From Bordetella genomosp. 7 (GTDB taxonomy: Bacteria; Pseudomonadota; Gammaproteobacteria; Burkholderiales; Burkholderiaceae_B): a stretch of DNA of 64,000 bases. The notes below the pieces were generated by a model. The model was not told the origin of the DNA. It saw only the letters and a list, made by a program, of their open reading frames with translations, and did no database searches. The DNA lies in assembly GCF_002261265.1 (NCBI RefSeq), contig NZ_NEVK01000004.1, forward strand, positions 682,001 through 746,000. Reading direction: 5' to 3'. Shown piece after piece: positions 46,795 to 56,490 of the stretch (the stretch's first letter is position 1; each line of letters begins with the position of its first letter). A program made the translations under genes and the position numbers.

Positions 46795-48345
46795 TCACGC
46801 GCCGCTCCATGCCTCGGCGTTCAGTTTATCGCTGTACACCGGCCGCCGCTGCGAGCGCTGCACGTGTTCAAGCGCCGGTGTGATCACCTGTACCAGCCGG
46901 TCGAACGACGGCCGGATTTCCTCGTCAGGCACGCACGCATACCCCAGCAGCACGCCCGGCCGGGCGTCGCGTTCGCTGGCATAGTAACGGGACAGCGGTC
47001 GCGCGTGCAGGCCCAGCGTACGCGCCGCAATGGAAATCCCCAGGTCGTCGGTGCCATCCGGCAGATGCATCACCAGGTGCAGGCCGGCTTCATGCGTCGA
47101 TATCGGCCAGTCGGCTCCGAAGCGCGCCGTGATGGCTTCACGCAGCAGCGCCTGCCGCGCCGCGTAACGCTGCTTCATGCGGCGGATATGGCTCGCATAG
47201 TGGCCGCCTTCGATAAAATCGGCCAACACCGCCTGGTCCATCAGCCGCCCTTCCCGGTACAGCTCCGACAATCCCGTCGCCATGTGACTGGCCAGGGGCT
47301 TGGGCAAAAGCATGTACCCCAGCCGGAACCCGGGAAACAGGGTTTTCGAGAACGTACCCAGGTACAGGACCCGATCGTGCTGGTCCAGCCCCTGCAATGA
47401 GGCTATCGGCCGGCCGTCGAAGCGGAATTCGCTGTCGTAGTCGTCTTCTATGATCCACGCGCCGCGCGTATGGGCATATTCGAGCAGCATGCGGCGGCGG
47501 GCCAGGCTCATCACCATGCCCAACGGATACTGGTGCGATGGCGTCACGAAAATAAACCGCGGTGGATCGCGCATCTGCTCGGCGCTGGGCGCCATGCCTT
47601 CGTCGTCGACATCAACCGGCACGGGCGTGATGCCGCATGCCATCAACGTCGAGCGCGCGCCCCAGTACCCCGGGTTTTCCATCCAGGCGGTGTTTCCGTA
47701 GTCGCCCAGCAGACGGGCCAGCAGGCTCAGCGACTGATGAATGCCACTGGTCAGGACGATCTGGTCGGCTTCGCACTTTACCGACCGCGACAGCCGCAGG
47801 TGCTCGGCCAGCGCACGGCGCAGTGGCAGGTATCCCGCCCCGTGCGCATAGGTCAGGAGTTCGGGCGTCGACTGGCGCCAGCGCCGTCCTTGCAGCCGGG
47901 CCCACACCGCGCGCGGGAACAGCGCCACGTCGGGCACGCCTGGCACGAACGCCCCCCATTGCCGGTCCGAGGCAGAGGCTTCGTGCACCAGCTGCGAGCC
48001 GCGCCGCGACAGCGCAAAATGCGGGGCCGGCGCGGCCCCGGCCGGCCGCTCGGCTTCGGGTGGCTGCGGCACCACGGGCACAGTATCCGAAACAAAGGTG
48101 CCACTTCCGAATACCGACACAAGGTACCCCTCGGCGGTCAGCTGGTCGTACGCATGCAGCACCGTATTACGGGATAACCCTGTGTCGACAGCCAGCGCCC
48201 GCGTGGCCGGCAGCTTCGTGCCCGCGGGCACATCGCCATTCAGGATCAATCCACGCAGAATGTCGTAGATTTGCCTGGACAAGGGCACCGTTGCGCGACG
48301 CTCCAATCGCTGTAGCAGGCACTCGGACAGAATCAGTTCTTTCAA
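46795..48345 (-). CDS. MocR/GabR-type regulator (GntR HTH plus aminotransferase domain)
   Basis: This protein of about 516 residues has an N-terminal GntR winged helix (about 18-87; VPLSRQIYDILRGLI, LPATRALAVDTGLSRNTV). A fold-type I aminotransferase domain follows, with the PLP lysine in TFSKTLFPGFRLGY (Lys334 from the chosen start). MocR regulators sense amines, amino acids or vitamin B6; GabR, the best known, needs GABA plus PLP. No ATG gives a sensible N-terminus; TTG 48345 does, but the start is uncertain. It is divergent from the ABC/acetylamine operon and most likely controls it. Confidence 0.88.
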   Translation of the reverse strand: MKELILSECLLQRLERRATVPLSRQIYDILRGLILNGDVPAGTKLPATRALAVDTGLSRNTVLHAYDQLTAEGYLVSVFGSGTFVSDTVPVVPQPPEAERPAGAAPAPHFALSRRGSQLVHEASASDRQWGAFVPGVPDVALFPRAVWARLQGRRWRQSTPELLTYAHGAGYLPLRRALAEHLRLSRSVKCEADQIVLTSGIHQSLSLLARLLGDYGNTAWMENPGYWGARSTLMACGITPVPVDVDDEGMAPSAEQMRDPPRFIFVTPSHQYPLGMVMSLARRRMLLEYAHTRGAWIIEDDYDSEFRFDGRPIASLQGLDQHDRVLYLGTFSKTLFPGFRLGYMLLPKPLASHMATGLSELYREGRLMDQAVLADFIEGGHYASHIRRMKQRYAARQALLREAITARFGADWPISTHEAGLHLVMHLPDGTDDLGISIAARTLGLHARPLSRYYASERDARPGVLLGYACVPDEEIRPSFDRLVQVITPALEHVQRSQRRPVYSDKLNAEAWSGA

Positions 48346-48369
48346 AGTGGCACCAGAAACTAAAAACGA

Positions 48370-48393
48370 TTTGGACCTATTGAGAGTACCAAA
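48370..48393. promoter_or_regulatory. Candidate MocR operator
   Basis: TTTGG (48370-48374) and CCAAA (48389-48393) flank a 14-bp core. On the minus strand this reads as a near direct repeat, GGTACT then GGTCCA, the kind of repeat MocR proteins bind. It lies 24 bp from the regulator start and would overlap a plus-strand promoter. Confidence 0.4.
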
Positions 48394-48453
48394 TATTCGA
48401 TACGCTGCTTCAGCGCAAGCAGAAAATGTCCAAAAAATGCCAAGGGGAAAACC

Positions 48454-48537
48454 ATGCAACCGGACTTACCGTCACTTGCCACTGTTGTGCCCAGGCCGGC
48501 CCCGTGCCGCGCCACGCTGTACCTGTTCCACCCGTAG
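48454..48537 (+). CDS. Possible 27-residue leader peptide
   Basis: ATG 48454 with a good Shine-Dalgarno (AAGGGG, 48442-48447, 6 nt upstream) opens a 27-codon frame ending TAG 48537, 87 bp before the binding-protein gene. The peptide starts MQPDLPSLATVVPRPAP and has no strong codon bias. It may be a regulatory uORF or chance; nothing homologous is recognised. Confidence 0.3.
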   Translation: MQPDLPSLATVVPRPAPCRATLYLFHP

Positions 48538-48624
48538 CACCTGAGTCGCGGGAAGGCATGGTTGCCAGAGCACAGGAGCCCTGCGCTGCCCTCCCGTATT
48601 TCTTACTATGCCCGGAGGTCCACA

Positions 48625-50205
48625 GTGAAACTAACAACACGCCTCAAATTGTCCTTGGGCGCGCTCGCCCTGATCGCCGCCGTACCCACGGCCCTGGTAC
48701 AAGCACAGGCACAGACGCGCGGCGGCACGTTGCGCATGATCGTGCAGCCCGAACCGCCCATCCTGGTGCCGGCGCTGAACCAGCAGGCGCCCACGCAGTT
48801 TGTGGCAGGCAAAATGTATGAAAGCCTGCTGACGTACTCGTTCGACCTCAAGCCGCAACCTGGCCTGGCCAAGTCGTGGGAAGTCGCGCCCGATGGGCTG
48901 TCCTATACCTTCAAGCTCGAAGAAGGCGTCAAGTGGCACGACGGCAAGCCCTTTACCGCGGACGACGTCGTCTTTTCGCTGAGCGAGCTGCTGCCCAAGA
49001 CGCACGCCCGGGCCCGCGTGATTCTGGGCCGATACCTGGACAAGGTAGAAAAGATCGACGACCACACGGTCAAGATCAGCCTGAAGACGCCCTTTCCCGC
49101 CTTCATGCTGATGTTCGAACCAGGGTTCGCTCCGATGATGCCCAAGCACATCTACGAGGGCACCGACTACATGAAGAATCCGGCCAACCAGAAACCGGTA
49201 GGCACGGGCCCGTTCATGTTCGACGACTGGAAGCGCGGCGAATACATCAAGCTGGTGCGCAACCCCAACTACTGGAAGGAAGGCCAGCCGTACCTCGATG
49301 AGCTGGTGTTCAACATTATTCCCGATTCGGCCTCGCGCGCGGTCGCCTTCGAACGCGGCACCGTCGACGCGCTGCGTGGCGGCGACGTCGACAACGTGGA
49401 CGTCAAGCGCCTGCGTTCCCTGCCCAATGTCGAATACACCACGCAGGGCTGGGAAATGTTCTCACCGCAGGCCTACCTGATGTTCAACATGCGCACGCCG
49501 CCGCTGGACAACGTCAAGGTGCGGCAGGCCGTCATGGCGGCGCTCAACCGCAAGCTGATCGTCAACAACATCTTCTTCGGATTGGGACAGGTGGCCACCA
49601 GCCCGTTTGTCACCACCGAGATGTTCTACGACAAGAACATGCCGCCCATCGACTTCGACATGAAGAAGGCGCGCGCGCTGATCAAGGAATCCGGCATCGA
49701 CCCCGGCGCGTACAACCTGCGCTTCCTGGGCTTTCCGTATGGACCCACCTGGGACCGGCTGGGCGAATACATCAAGCAGTCAATGGAACAGCTGGGCTTC
49801 AAGATCACGATGGAAGCCACCGATGCAGGCGGCTGGGCCAGCCGCACCGGCAACTGGGACTTCGACCTGACGCTGAACTACACCTACCAGTACGGCGACC
49901 CGGCACTGGGCGTGCAGCGCCTGTACGCCGCGGCCAACATGGTCAAGGGCTCGCCCTTTGCCAACGTGCAGGGCTACAACAACCCCGAGGCCGACAAGCT
50001 CTGGACCGCCGCCGCCTCGGAAGTCGATCCCGCCAAACGGCAAGAGCTGTATTCCAAGATCCAGACCATCCTGGTCAACGACGTTGCCAATGGATTCCTG
50101 GTTGATATGGAATTCCCCACGCTGTACCGCAGCAACGTCAAGAACCTGGTCCAGACCGCCATCGGGCTGAACGAAACGTTCGCCGACGTCTATATCCAGA
50201 AGTAA
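48625..50205 (+). CDS. ABC transporter periplasmic binding protein, peptide/nickel (DppA/OppA) type
   Basis: This 526-residue family-5 solute-binding protein has a signal peptide (about 1-29, ending ALVQAQA) and the mature start GGTLRMIVQPEPPILVPAL. Domain signatures are SLKTPFPAFMLMFEPGFAPM and NQKPVGTGPFMFDDWKRGEY. The start is GTG 48625, with GGAGG 6 nt upstream; an in-frame ATG at 48562 lacks one. Family members carry peptides, opines, nickel or other amines. It heads an eight-gene operon whose enzymes suggest an N-acetylated amine or small peptide as ligand. Confidence 0.92.
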   Translation: MKLTTRLKLSLGALALIAAVPTALVQAQAQTRGGTLRMIVQPEPPILVPALNQQAPTQFVAGKMYESLLTYSFDLKPQPGLAKSWEVAPDGLSYTFKLEEGVKWHDGKPFTADDVVFSLSELLPKTHARARVILGRYLDKVEKIDDHTVKISLKTPFPAFMLMFEPGFAPMMPKHIYEGTDYMKNPANQKPVGTGPFMFDDWKRGEYIKLVRNPNYWKEGQPYLDELVFNIIPDSASRAVAFERGTVDALRGGDVDNVDVKRLRSLPNVEYTTQGWEMFSPQAYLMFNMRTPPLDNVKVRQAVMAALNRKLIVNNIFFGLGQVATSPFVTTEMFYDKNMPPIDFDMKKARALIKESGIDPGAYNLRFLGFPYGPTWDRLGEYIKQSMEQLGFKITMEATDAGGWASRTGNWDFDLTLNYTYQYGDPALGVQRLYAAANMVKGSPFANVQGYNNPEADKLWTAAASEVDPAKRQELYSKIQTILVNDVANGFLVDMEFPTLYRSNVKNLVQTAIGLNETFADVYIQK

Positions 50206-50228
50206 AAGCAGGCGCGCCTGGCGCGCCC

Positions 50229-50280
50229 GGTCCGCCGCGGGTTTCCGCCCCGGCGGACCGCCGCAACCCGCGGTCCGCCG
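50229..50280 (+). other. Mutually exclusive hairpins between binding protein and permease genes
   Basis: GGTCCGCCG occurs at 50229-50237 and again at 50272-50280, with its complement CGGCGGACC at 50251-50259 between them. The middle strand can pair with either copy (9- or 10-bp stems). Such a structure could stabilise the upstream mRNA or limit readthrough, giving more binding protein than permease. Confidence 0.6.
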
Positions 50281-50310
50281 GCCCGCGGTGTTCCGACGGA
50301 GATGCTTTGC

Positions 50311-51315
50311 ATGAAATTCCTGTCCTTTTTCATATCGCGCCTGGGCAAGGCCCTCACGGTCGTGCTGGGCGTGGTCATCCTGAACTTCTTCATGATACGG
50401 CTGGCCCCGGGCGATCCGGCGGCCGTGCTGGCCGGCCAGGCGGGCGCGGGCGATCCGGCCTACCTCGCCGCCCTGCGCGCCGAATTCGGCCTGGACAAGC
50501 CGCTGCTGACGCAACTGGGCCTGTACTTGAAGGGAGTGCTGCAGCTCGACCTCGGCTACTCCTATCGCAATCACGTGCCGGTGCTGGATCTGATACTCGA
50601 GCGCCTGCCGGCCACCTTCCTGCTGATGTTCTGCGCTTTCGTGTTTTCGATTGTGTTCGGCGTGCTGCTGGGGGTCATCGCCGCCAAAGCGCGCTACAAC
50701 AACAAGCGCCGCTGGATAGACAGCAGCGTCATGACGGGTGCGCTGCTGCTTTACGCAACGCCGCTGTTCTGGCTGTCACTGATGGGTATCCTGCTGTTCT
50801 CGGTATTGCTGGGCTGGCTGCCGGCGTTCGGCATGGAAACCGTGGGTGCGGGCTACACCGGCTGGGCGCGAGTGCAGGACATCTCCCTGCACCTTATCCT
50901 GCCCACCGTCACGCTGGGTTGCTTCTTCATGGCCGTCTACGTGCGGCTGACGCGGGCCTCGATGCTGGAAGTGATCGGCATGGACTTCGTCAAGACCGCC
51001 CGCGCAAAAGGGGTGAGCCCCAATCGCGTCATTCGCACCCATGTGCTGCGCAATGCCCTGCTTCCGGTGGTGACGTTCGCCGGCATCCAGCTGGGCCAGA
51101 TGGCAGGGGGCGCCGTGCTCACCGAAACTGTGTTTGCCTGGCCCGGCATCGGCCGGCTGATGTTCGACGCACTGCTGCAACGCGACTATCAGTTGCTGCT
51201 GGGCATTTTCCTGGTGACATCCGTCATGGTGGTGGCCTTCAACCTGCTTACCGACCTGCTCTACCGCCTGATCGATCCGCGTATCTCGGCCGATTCACAG
51301 GGGGCCGCAGCATGA
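50311..51315 (+). CDS. ABC transporter permease (DppB type)
   Basis: This 334-residue inner-membrane permease has six predicted helices and the binding-protein-dependent transport signature (EAA loop) around DFVKTARAKGVSPNRVIRTH (about 226-245). RLAPGDPAAVLAGQAG near residue 30 is typical of DppB/OppB. The start is ATG 50311, with GGAG 9 nt upstream. It overlaps the next permease gene by 4 bp. Confidence 0.94.
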   Translation: MKFLSFFISRLGKALTVVLGVVILNFFMIRLAPGDPAAVLAGQAGAGDPAYLAALRAEFGLDKPLLTQLGLYLKGVLQLDLGYSYRNHVPVLDLILERLPATFLLMFCAFVFSIVFGVLLGVIAAKARYNNKRRWIDSSVMTGALLLYATPLFWLSLMGILLFSVLLGWLPAFGMETVGAGYTGWARVQDISLHLILPTVTLGCFFMAVYVRLTRASMLEVIGMDFVKTARAKGVSPNRVIRTHVLRNALLPVVTFAGIQLGQMAGGAVLTETVFAWPGIGRLMFDALLQRDYQLLLGIFLVTSVMVVAFNLLTDLLYRLIDPRISADSQGAAA

Positions 51316-52151
51316 AGCCATTCCTGAAGCGCTATATGCGCAACTATGGCGCGGTGGGCGGCCTGGCTGTCATGCTGCTGGTCGTGGCGATTGCGCTGGC
51401 CGCGCCGCTGCTCTATCCCGAATCGCCCTGGATGATGGTGGCCGAGCCGCTCATCAAGCCGTTCACCGACCCGGCCTATCCGTTCGGCACCGACATGCTG
51501 GGGCGCGACATCACGGCGGGCCTGGTATGGGGAGCCCGGGTTTCTCTGCTGGTGGGGCTGCTGTCCACAGGCGTGGCGCTGGCGTTCGGCATTGTCATCG
51601 GCGCGATCGCCGGCTACTGCGGCGGCCGCATCGACGACGCGCTGATGCGGTTCACCGAATTCTTCCAGACCATTCCGCAGCTGGCCATGGCCGTGGTGCT
51701 GGTCGCGGTGCTGAGCCCGTCTGTGTATTCGATCATGGGGGCCATCGCACTCGTGTCGTGGCCTCCGGCGGCGCGCCTGGTGCGCTCCGAGTTCATGACG
51801 CTCAAGCAGCGCGAGTTTGTGCAGGCTGCCATCGTCATAGGCCAGACGCCTTCGCGCATCGTCTGCACCCAGATCCTGCCCAACGCCATGTCGCCCATCA
51901 TCGTGTCGGCGTCGTTCATGGTGGCCACGGCGATTCTTACCGAATCGGCGTTGTCGTTCCTGGGGCTGGGCGACCGCAACCTGATGAGCTGGGGCTTCAT
52001 GATCGGCGCGGCCCGCACGATGATACGCGAAGCCTGGTGGATGAGCGTGTGGCCGGGGGTGGCCATTCTGCTCACCGTGCTGGCCATCAACCTGATCGGC
52101 GAAGGCTTGAACGACGCCCTCAATCCCCAGCTGCGCAAGCGCGGCGAATAG
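51312..52151 (+). CDS. ABC transporter permease (DppC type)
   Basis: This 279-residue partner permease has the conserved FGTDMLGRDITAGLVWGARV region and the EAA loop QREFVQAAIVIGQTPSRIV. An ATGA overlap with the upstream gene suggests translational coupling. The fused ATPase gene follows 8 bp later. Confidence 0.94.
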   Translation: MKPFLKRYMRNYGAVGGLAVMLLVVAIALAAPLLYPESPWMMVAEPLIKPFTDPAYPFGTDMLGRDITAGLVWGARVSLLVGLLSTGVALAFGIVIGAIAGYCGGRIDDALMRFTEFFQTIPQLAMAVVLVAVLSPSVYSIMGAIALVSWPPAARLVRSEFMTLKQREFVQAAIVIGQTPSRIVCTQILPNAMSPIIVSASFMVATAILTESALSFLGLGDRNLMSWGFMIGAARTMIREAWWMSVWPGVAILLTVLAINLIGEGLNDALNPQLRKRGE

Positions 52152-52159
52152 GAGGCCGC

Positions 52160-53803
52160 ATGAGCGACAAGACACCGCTGCTGTCAGTGCGCAACCTGAC
52201 CATTCCCCTGCCCTCCGGTGGGGATCGCCGCTACGCCGTACATAACGTTTCCTACGACGTGCACGAAGGCGAGATCCTGTGCATCGTGGGCGAATCGGGC
52301 TCGGGCAAGTCGATGAGCGCGAACGCCATCATGGGCCTGCTGCCCGATTACCTGACCCCGCAAAGCGGACAGATCCTGCTGCGCGGATCCGACCTGCTTG
52401 CCCAGGACGAAGCCACGCTGCAGGCCATGCGCGGCAAAGACATGGCCATGATCTTCCAGGAGCCGCTGTCGGCGCTGAATCCGCTGATGACGGTCGGCGA
52501 ACAGATCGCAGAAGTCATGCGCGTGCATCAGGCCTATCCTGGCGACGCGCGTCGACAGCGCGTGCTCGAGCTGCTGGAATTCGTCGGCCTGCCCGACCCC
52601 GCCACGCTCTACCATGTTTATCCGTTCCGCCTGTCCGGCGGCCAGCGCCAACGCGTCATGATTGCCATGGCCCTGGCGCTGGAACCCGCGCTGCTCATTG
52701 CCGACGAGCCCACCACCGCGCTGGATGTCACCACGCAGGCGCAGATCCTGGACCTGATTGCGCGCATCCAGAAAGAAAAGGGCATGGGCGTGATGTTCGT
52801 CACCCATGACTTCGGCGTCGTTGCGGAAATTGCGCATCGCGTCGCAGTCATGGAAAGCGGCGAACTGGTCGAACAAGGGCCGGCCGACCAGATTCTCAAC
52901 TCGCCCAGGCACCCTTACACCCAGCGCCTGATCAGCGCAGTGCCACGCCGCCGCGCCCATGCGCAAGAATCGCGCGACACCGATAAGCCGGTGCTCGAAG
53001 TGCGCAACCTCTACAAGACCTACGTCACCGGCCGGGGCTGGCTGGGGCGCAAGCGCACCGTGCGCGCAGTCGACGGCGTCAGCTTCGCTGTCCGGCGCGG
53101 CCAGACACTGGGCATCGTGGGCGAGTCCGGATCGGGCAAGTCCACGATAGGAAAATGCCTGCTCAAGCTGATCGGCATCGATGGCGGCGAGATGATCTTC
53201 AACGGGCGCGACATCGCGGGGCTGACCGAAAGCCAGTTCCGTCCGTTGCGCAAAGAGATCCAGATGATCTTTCAGGATCCGTTCGCATCGCTCAATCCGC
53301 GGCACACGGTCGGCCGCATCATCAGCGACGGCCCTGTCGCCAGCGGGCAGCCGCGCGCGCAGGCCGAAGCCCGCGCGCGCGAACTGCTCGAGCTCGTGGG
53401 CCTGGACGCTTCCGCATTCGACCGCTATCCCAACCAGTTCTCCGGCGGGCAGCGTCAACGCATAGGCATCGCCCGGGCGCTGGCGCTCGAGCCGAAAATC
53501 CTGGTTGCCGACGAATCCGTGTCGGCGCTGGATGTCTCGGTGCAGGCCCAGGTGTTGCAGTTGCTGCACGGGCTGCAGCAGCGCCTGCAGATCGCCCTGA
53601 TCTTCATCACTCATGATCTGCGCGTGGCGGCGCAGGTCTGCGACGAAGTGCTGGTCATGCACCAGGGCAAGGTCGTCGAGTACGGCAGCCCGAGCCAGAT
53701 CTTCGACCAGCCCCGCCATGCCTATACCCAGAAACTGATAGCCGCCATTCCGGGCCAGCACTGGAACCCGCCGGGCGGTCCGCAACTGGAACCCGCGCTA
53801 TGA
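52160..53803 (+). CDS. Fused dual ABC ATPase (DppD-DppF type)
   Basis: This 547-residue cytosolic protein has two complete nucleotide-binding domains: Walker A GESGSGKS in each (about 42-49 and 322-329), and signature motifs LSGGQRQR and FSGGQRQR. Walker B/D-loop regions are [13 protein letters not shown] and [13 protein letters not shown]. Each half carries the oligopeptide-ABC C-terminal extension. In most Dpp/Opp systems these are two genes; the GsiA-like fusion supplies both subunits in one chain. GGAGG precedes ATG. Confidence 0.94.
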   Translation: MSDKTPLLSVRNLTIPLPSGGDRRYAVHNVSYDVHEGEILCIVGESGSGKSMSANAIMGLLPDYLTPQSGQILLRGSDLLAQDEATLQAMRGKDMAMIFQEPLSALNPLMTVGEQIAEVMRVHQAYPGDARRQRVLELLEFVGLPDPATLYHVYPFRLSGGQRQRVMIAMALALEPALLIADEPTTALDVTTQAQILDLIARIQKEKGMGVMFVTHDFGVVAEIAHRVAVMESGELVEQGPADQILNSPRHPYTQRLISAVPRRRAHAQESRDTDKPVLEVRNLYKTYVTGRGWLGRKRTVRAVDGVSFAVRRGQTLGIVGESGSGKSTIGKCLLKLIGIDGGEMIFNGRDIAGLTESQFRPLRKEIQMIFQDPFASLNPRHTVGRIISDGPVASGQPRAQAEARARELLELVGLDASAFDRYPNQFSGGQRQRIGIARALALEPKILVADESVSALDVSVQAQVLQLLHGLQQRLQIALIFITHDLRVAAQVCDEVLVMHQGKVVEYGSPSQIFDQPRHAYTQKLIAAIPGQHWNPPGGPQLEPAL

Positions 53804-55065
53804 CCAATGCCGACCTGACGCGCCGAAAAGATGCCGCCACGCCCCGGGGCGTGGGCGTCATGTGCAACTTCTATGCAGACCGCGCCGACAATGCCGAGCT
53901 CTGGGACATCGAAGGCCGGCGCTATATCGACTTTGCCAGCGGCATCGCGGTGCTCAATACGGGCCACCGCCACCCGGACGTCGTGCAGGCCATCGAGGCC
54001 CAGGTCAGGCGCTTCACGCATACCGCCTACCAGATCGTGCCGTACGGCAGCTACATAGAACTGGCCGAGCAGCTCAACCGGTTGGTCCCGGGCGACTTTC
54101 CCAAGAAAACCGCGCTTTTCACCACCGGAGCGGAGGCGGTCGAAAATGCCGTCAAGATCGCCCGCTGCGCAACCGGCCGCCCTGCGCTGATCGCGTTCAG
54201 TGCAGCCTTCCACGGACGCACCCTGATGGGCATGGCGCTCACCGGCAAGGTCATCCCCTACAAGGCCGGCTTCGGCCCCTTTCCGGCCGATGTCTATCAC
54301 GCCCCGTATCCCAATCCGATGCATGGCGTTTCCGTCGCCGACGCGCTTGCCGGGCTGCAGGCGCTGTTCGACAGCGATGTCGACCCGCGGCGGGTTGCAG
54401 CCATCGTCATCGAGCCCGTGCAGGGCGAAGGCGGGTTCAACATCTGCCCGCCAGAATTCATGCGCGCGTTGCGGGCGCTGTGCAACCAGCATGGCATTCT
54501 GCTCATTGCAGACGAAGTGCAGACCGGCTTCGGGCGTACCGGCAAAATGTTCGCCATGGAGCACTACGGCGTGGCCGCCGATCTTACCGCCATCGCCAAG
54601 GGGCTTGCCGGCGGCATGCCCCTGTCGGCCGTATGCGGGCGCGCCGAGGTCATGGACGCACCACCGCCGGGCGGACTGGGCGGGACATACGCCGGCAACC
54701 CGCTGTCGGTCGCGGCGGCGCTCGAAGTGGTGCGGGTGATGCAGACAGACCAACTGCCCGCCCGCGGCGCCGCCCATGGCGAACGGCTGCGCCGCCATCT
54801 CGAAGCGCTGCGCCCCCGCGTGCCGGAACTGGCGGACGTACGGGCGCTGGGCGCCATGGTGGCCGCCGAGTTCCGCCATCCCGCCGACGGCACTCCCCTG
54901 CCCGACTACACCCGGCAACTACAGGCGCGGGCGCTCGAAAAGAACCTGCTCTTGCTCAGTTGCGGCGTGCACGGCAATGTCATCCGCTTCCTGTTTCCGC
55001 TGACCATCCCCGATGAAACCATGAGCGAAGCGATGGACATCCTTGCGCAAGTCATGCCCGCCTGA
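53800..55065 (+). CDS. gabT: 4-aminobutyrate-type class III aminotransferase
   Basis: This 421-residue PLP enzyme closely resembles GabT: RRKDAATPRGVGVMCNFYAD, FASGIAVLNTGHRHPDVV, TTGAEAVENAVKIAR, IADEVQTGFGRTGKMFAME and the PLP lysine in AIAKGLAGGMP (Lys267). It moves the amino group of GABA or a related omega-amine to 2-oxoglutarate. No succinate-semialdehyde dehydrogenase (gabD) is in the window. It overlaps the ATPase gene by 4 bp. Substrate could be GABA, 5-aminovalerate or a free diamine produced by the deacetylase downstream. Confidence 0.9.
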   Translation: MTNADLTRRKDAATPRGVGVMCNFYADRADNAELWDIEGRRYIDFASGIAVLNTGHRHPDVVQAIEAQVRRFTHTAYQIVPYGSYIELAEQLNRLVPGDFPKKTALFTTGAEAVENAVKIARCATGRPALIAFSAAFHGRTLMGMALTGKVIPYKAGFGPFPADVYHAPYPNPMHGVSVADALAGLQALFDSDVDPRRVAAIVIEPVQGEGGFNICPPEFMRALRALCNQHGILLIADEVQTGFGRTGKMFAMEHYGVAADLTAIAKGLAGGMPLSAVCGRAEVMDAPPPGGLGGTYAGNPLSVAAALEVVRVMQTDQLPARGAAHGERLRRHLEALRPRVPELADVRALGAMVAAEFRHPADGTPLPDYTRQLQARALEKNLLLLSCGVHGNVIRFLFPLTIPDETMSEAMDILAQVMPA

Positions 55066-55089
55066 TGCGGCCATCAACAGGAGACAACC

Positions 55090-55380
55090 ATGAAGCGCCC
55101 TGAAGCGGCACCCACGGTGCAGATCGACAACGAACATGTGCGGGTTACCGAGTGGCGGTTCCCGCCCGGCGGCGAAACCGGCTGGCATCGCCATGGCCTG
55201 GCCTATGTCATCGTTCCCCAGAGCACCGGTGCGCTGCTGCTCGAAACACCCGATGGCGAGGTCACCAGCGAACTGCGCACCGGCATTTCGTACTTCCGGC
55301 CCGCCGGCGTGGAACATAACGTCATCAACCCGAACGAGACCGAATTTGTCTTCGTGGAAATCGAACTCAAGCAAGCCTAG
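55090..55380 (+). CDS. Small cupin-domain protein
   Basis: This 96-residue single cupin has metal-ligand candidates His33 and His35 in GWHRHGLAYVIVP and a second motif around GVEHNVINPNETEFVFVEI. It could be a small metalloenzyme or binding protein acting on an intermediate of the pathway; function unknown. It lies 24 bp after gabT and 8 bp before the deacetylase gene. Confidence 0.85.
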   Translation: MKRPEAAPTVQIDNEHVRVTEWRFPPGGETGWHRHGLAYVIVPQSTGALLLETPDGEVTSELRTGISYFRPAGVEHNVINPNETEFVFVEIELKQA

Positions 55381-55388
55381 GAGTCGTT

Positions 55389-56456
55389 ATGAAGGCTTTT
55401 TTCTGCGAAGAACAGCTGCTGCACGAACCGCGCCAGTTCATGCGGCTGGGGCGGCTGTGCGCGCCGACTGACACTCCGGCCCGCGCCCGCGCCTTGCAAG
55501 CGGCGCTGGCGGCCCGCGGCGTGTCCCTGGAACAGCCGCCGGACTACGGGCGCGCACCGTTGCATGGCGTGCATAGCCCCGACTACCTGGACTTTCTCGA
55601 GCACGCTTACACGCGCTGGCTCGCCCTGAAAGCGCAAGGCATGGACCCGGGCGTCGAGGTGCTGCCCAACCTCGCGCCTTACCACAGCGGCCACCCCGAG
55701 CAGGCCGAGCGCGGGCCCTGCCCGTCCAGCTCCATCGTGGCGCAGGCGGGCTACTACCTGGGCGACCTGTCCTGCCCGGTGGGCCCGCACACCTGGCGTT
55801 CCGCGCTGCGATCGACACACAGCGCCGTGGCGGCTGCCGATCAGGTGGCCCGGCACCAGGGCATTGCCTACGCACTGTGCCGGCCGTCAGGACACCACGC
55901 CCATCGCGACCGGGCTAGCGGCTTCTGCTACCTGAACAGCGGCGCCGTCGCCGCGCAACGCTTGCTGCAAACCTATGGCAAGATCGCCATCCTGGATGTA
56001 GACGCGCACCACGGCGACGGGACGCAGCAGATCTTCTACCAACGTCCCGAAGTCATGACCCTGTCGCTGCACGCCGACCCGGCCGGGTACTATCCCTTCT
56101 ATACGGGACACGTCCACGAACGCGGCTATGGCAGCGGCCACGGCTACAACCTGAACTTCCCTCTTGCCCACGGCACAGACACCGAGGCGTTCCTGGCCGC
56201 CCTCGACAATGCCCTGGTGGCTTTGCGTGACTATCGCCCCCGCGCCCTGGTGCTATCGTTGGGTTTCGACACCTACATCGACGACCCCATCAGCGTGCTG
56301 GCTCTGGATATCGACGCATACCGCCACATCGGCGAACGGATCAACGGGCTAGGCCTGCCCACCGTAATCGTGCAGGAAGGGGGCTACCTGGTCGAAGCCA
56401 TCGGTCCGGCGCTGGACGCATTCCTCCAGGGCATGGCGCAAACCGTACCCGACTGA
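55389..56456 (+). CDS. Acetylpolyamine amidohydrolase-like deacetylase (HDAC superfamily)
   Basis: This 355-residue zinc hydrolase has the full class II deacetylase site: general-base histidines His169/His170 in RPSGHHAHRD, zinc ligands Asp205 and His207 in DVDAHHGDG and Asp294 in LGFDTYIDDP, and the transition-state Tyr333 in QEGGYL. Length, spacing and the N-terminal region (FFCEEQLLHEP, HGVHSPDYLDFL) match acetylpolyamine amidohydrolases, which release acetate from acetylputrescine and similar compounds, rather than histone-like deacetylases. The neighbouring importer and aminotransferase support acetyl-amine catabolism. Confidence 0.9.
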   Translation: MKAFFCEEQLLHEPRQFMRLGRLCAPTDTPARARALQAALAARGVSLEQPPDYGRAPLHGVHSPDYLDFLEHAYTRWLALKAQGMDPGVEVLPNLAPYHSGHPEQAERGPCPSSSIVAQAGYYLGDLSCPVGPHTWRSALRSTHSAVAAADQVARHQGIAYALCRPSGHHAHRDRASGFCYLNSGAVAAQRLLQTYGKIAILDVDAHHGDGTQQIFYQRPEVMTLSLHADPAGYYPFYTGHVHERGYGSGHGYNLNFPLAHGTDTEAFLAALDNALVALRDYRPRALVLSLGFDTYIDDPISVLALDIDAYRHIGERINGLGLPTVIVQEGGYLVEAIGPALDAFLQGMAQTVPD

Positions 56457-56490
56457 CTCCGTATCCGCCCCTACCCGGCCCATTCCAACC

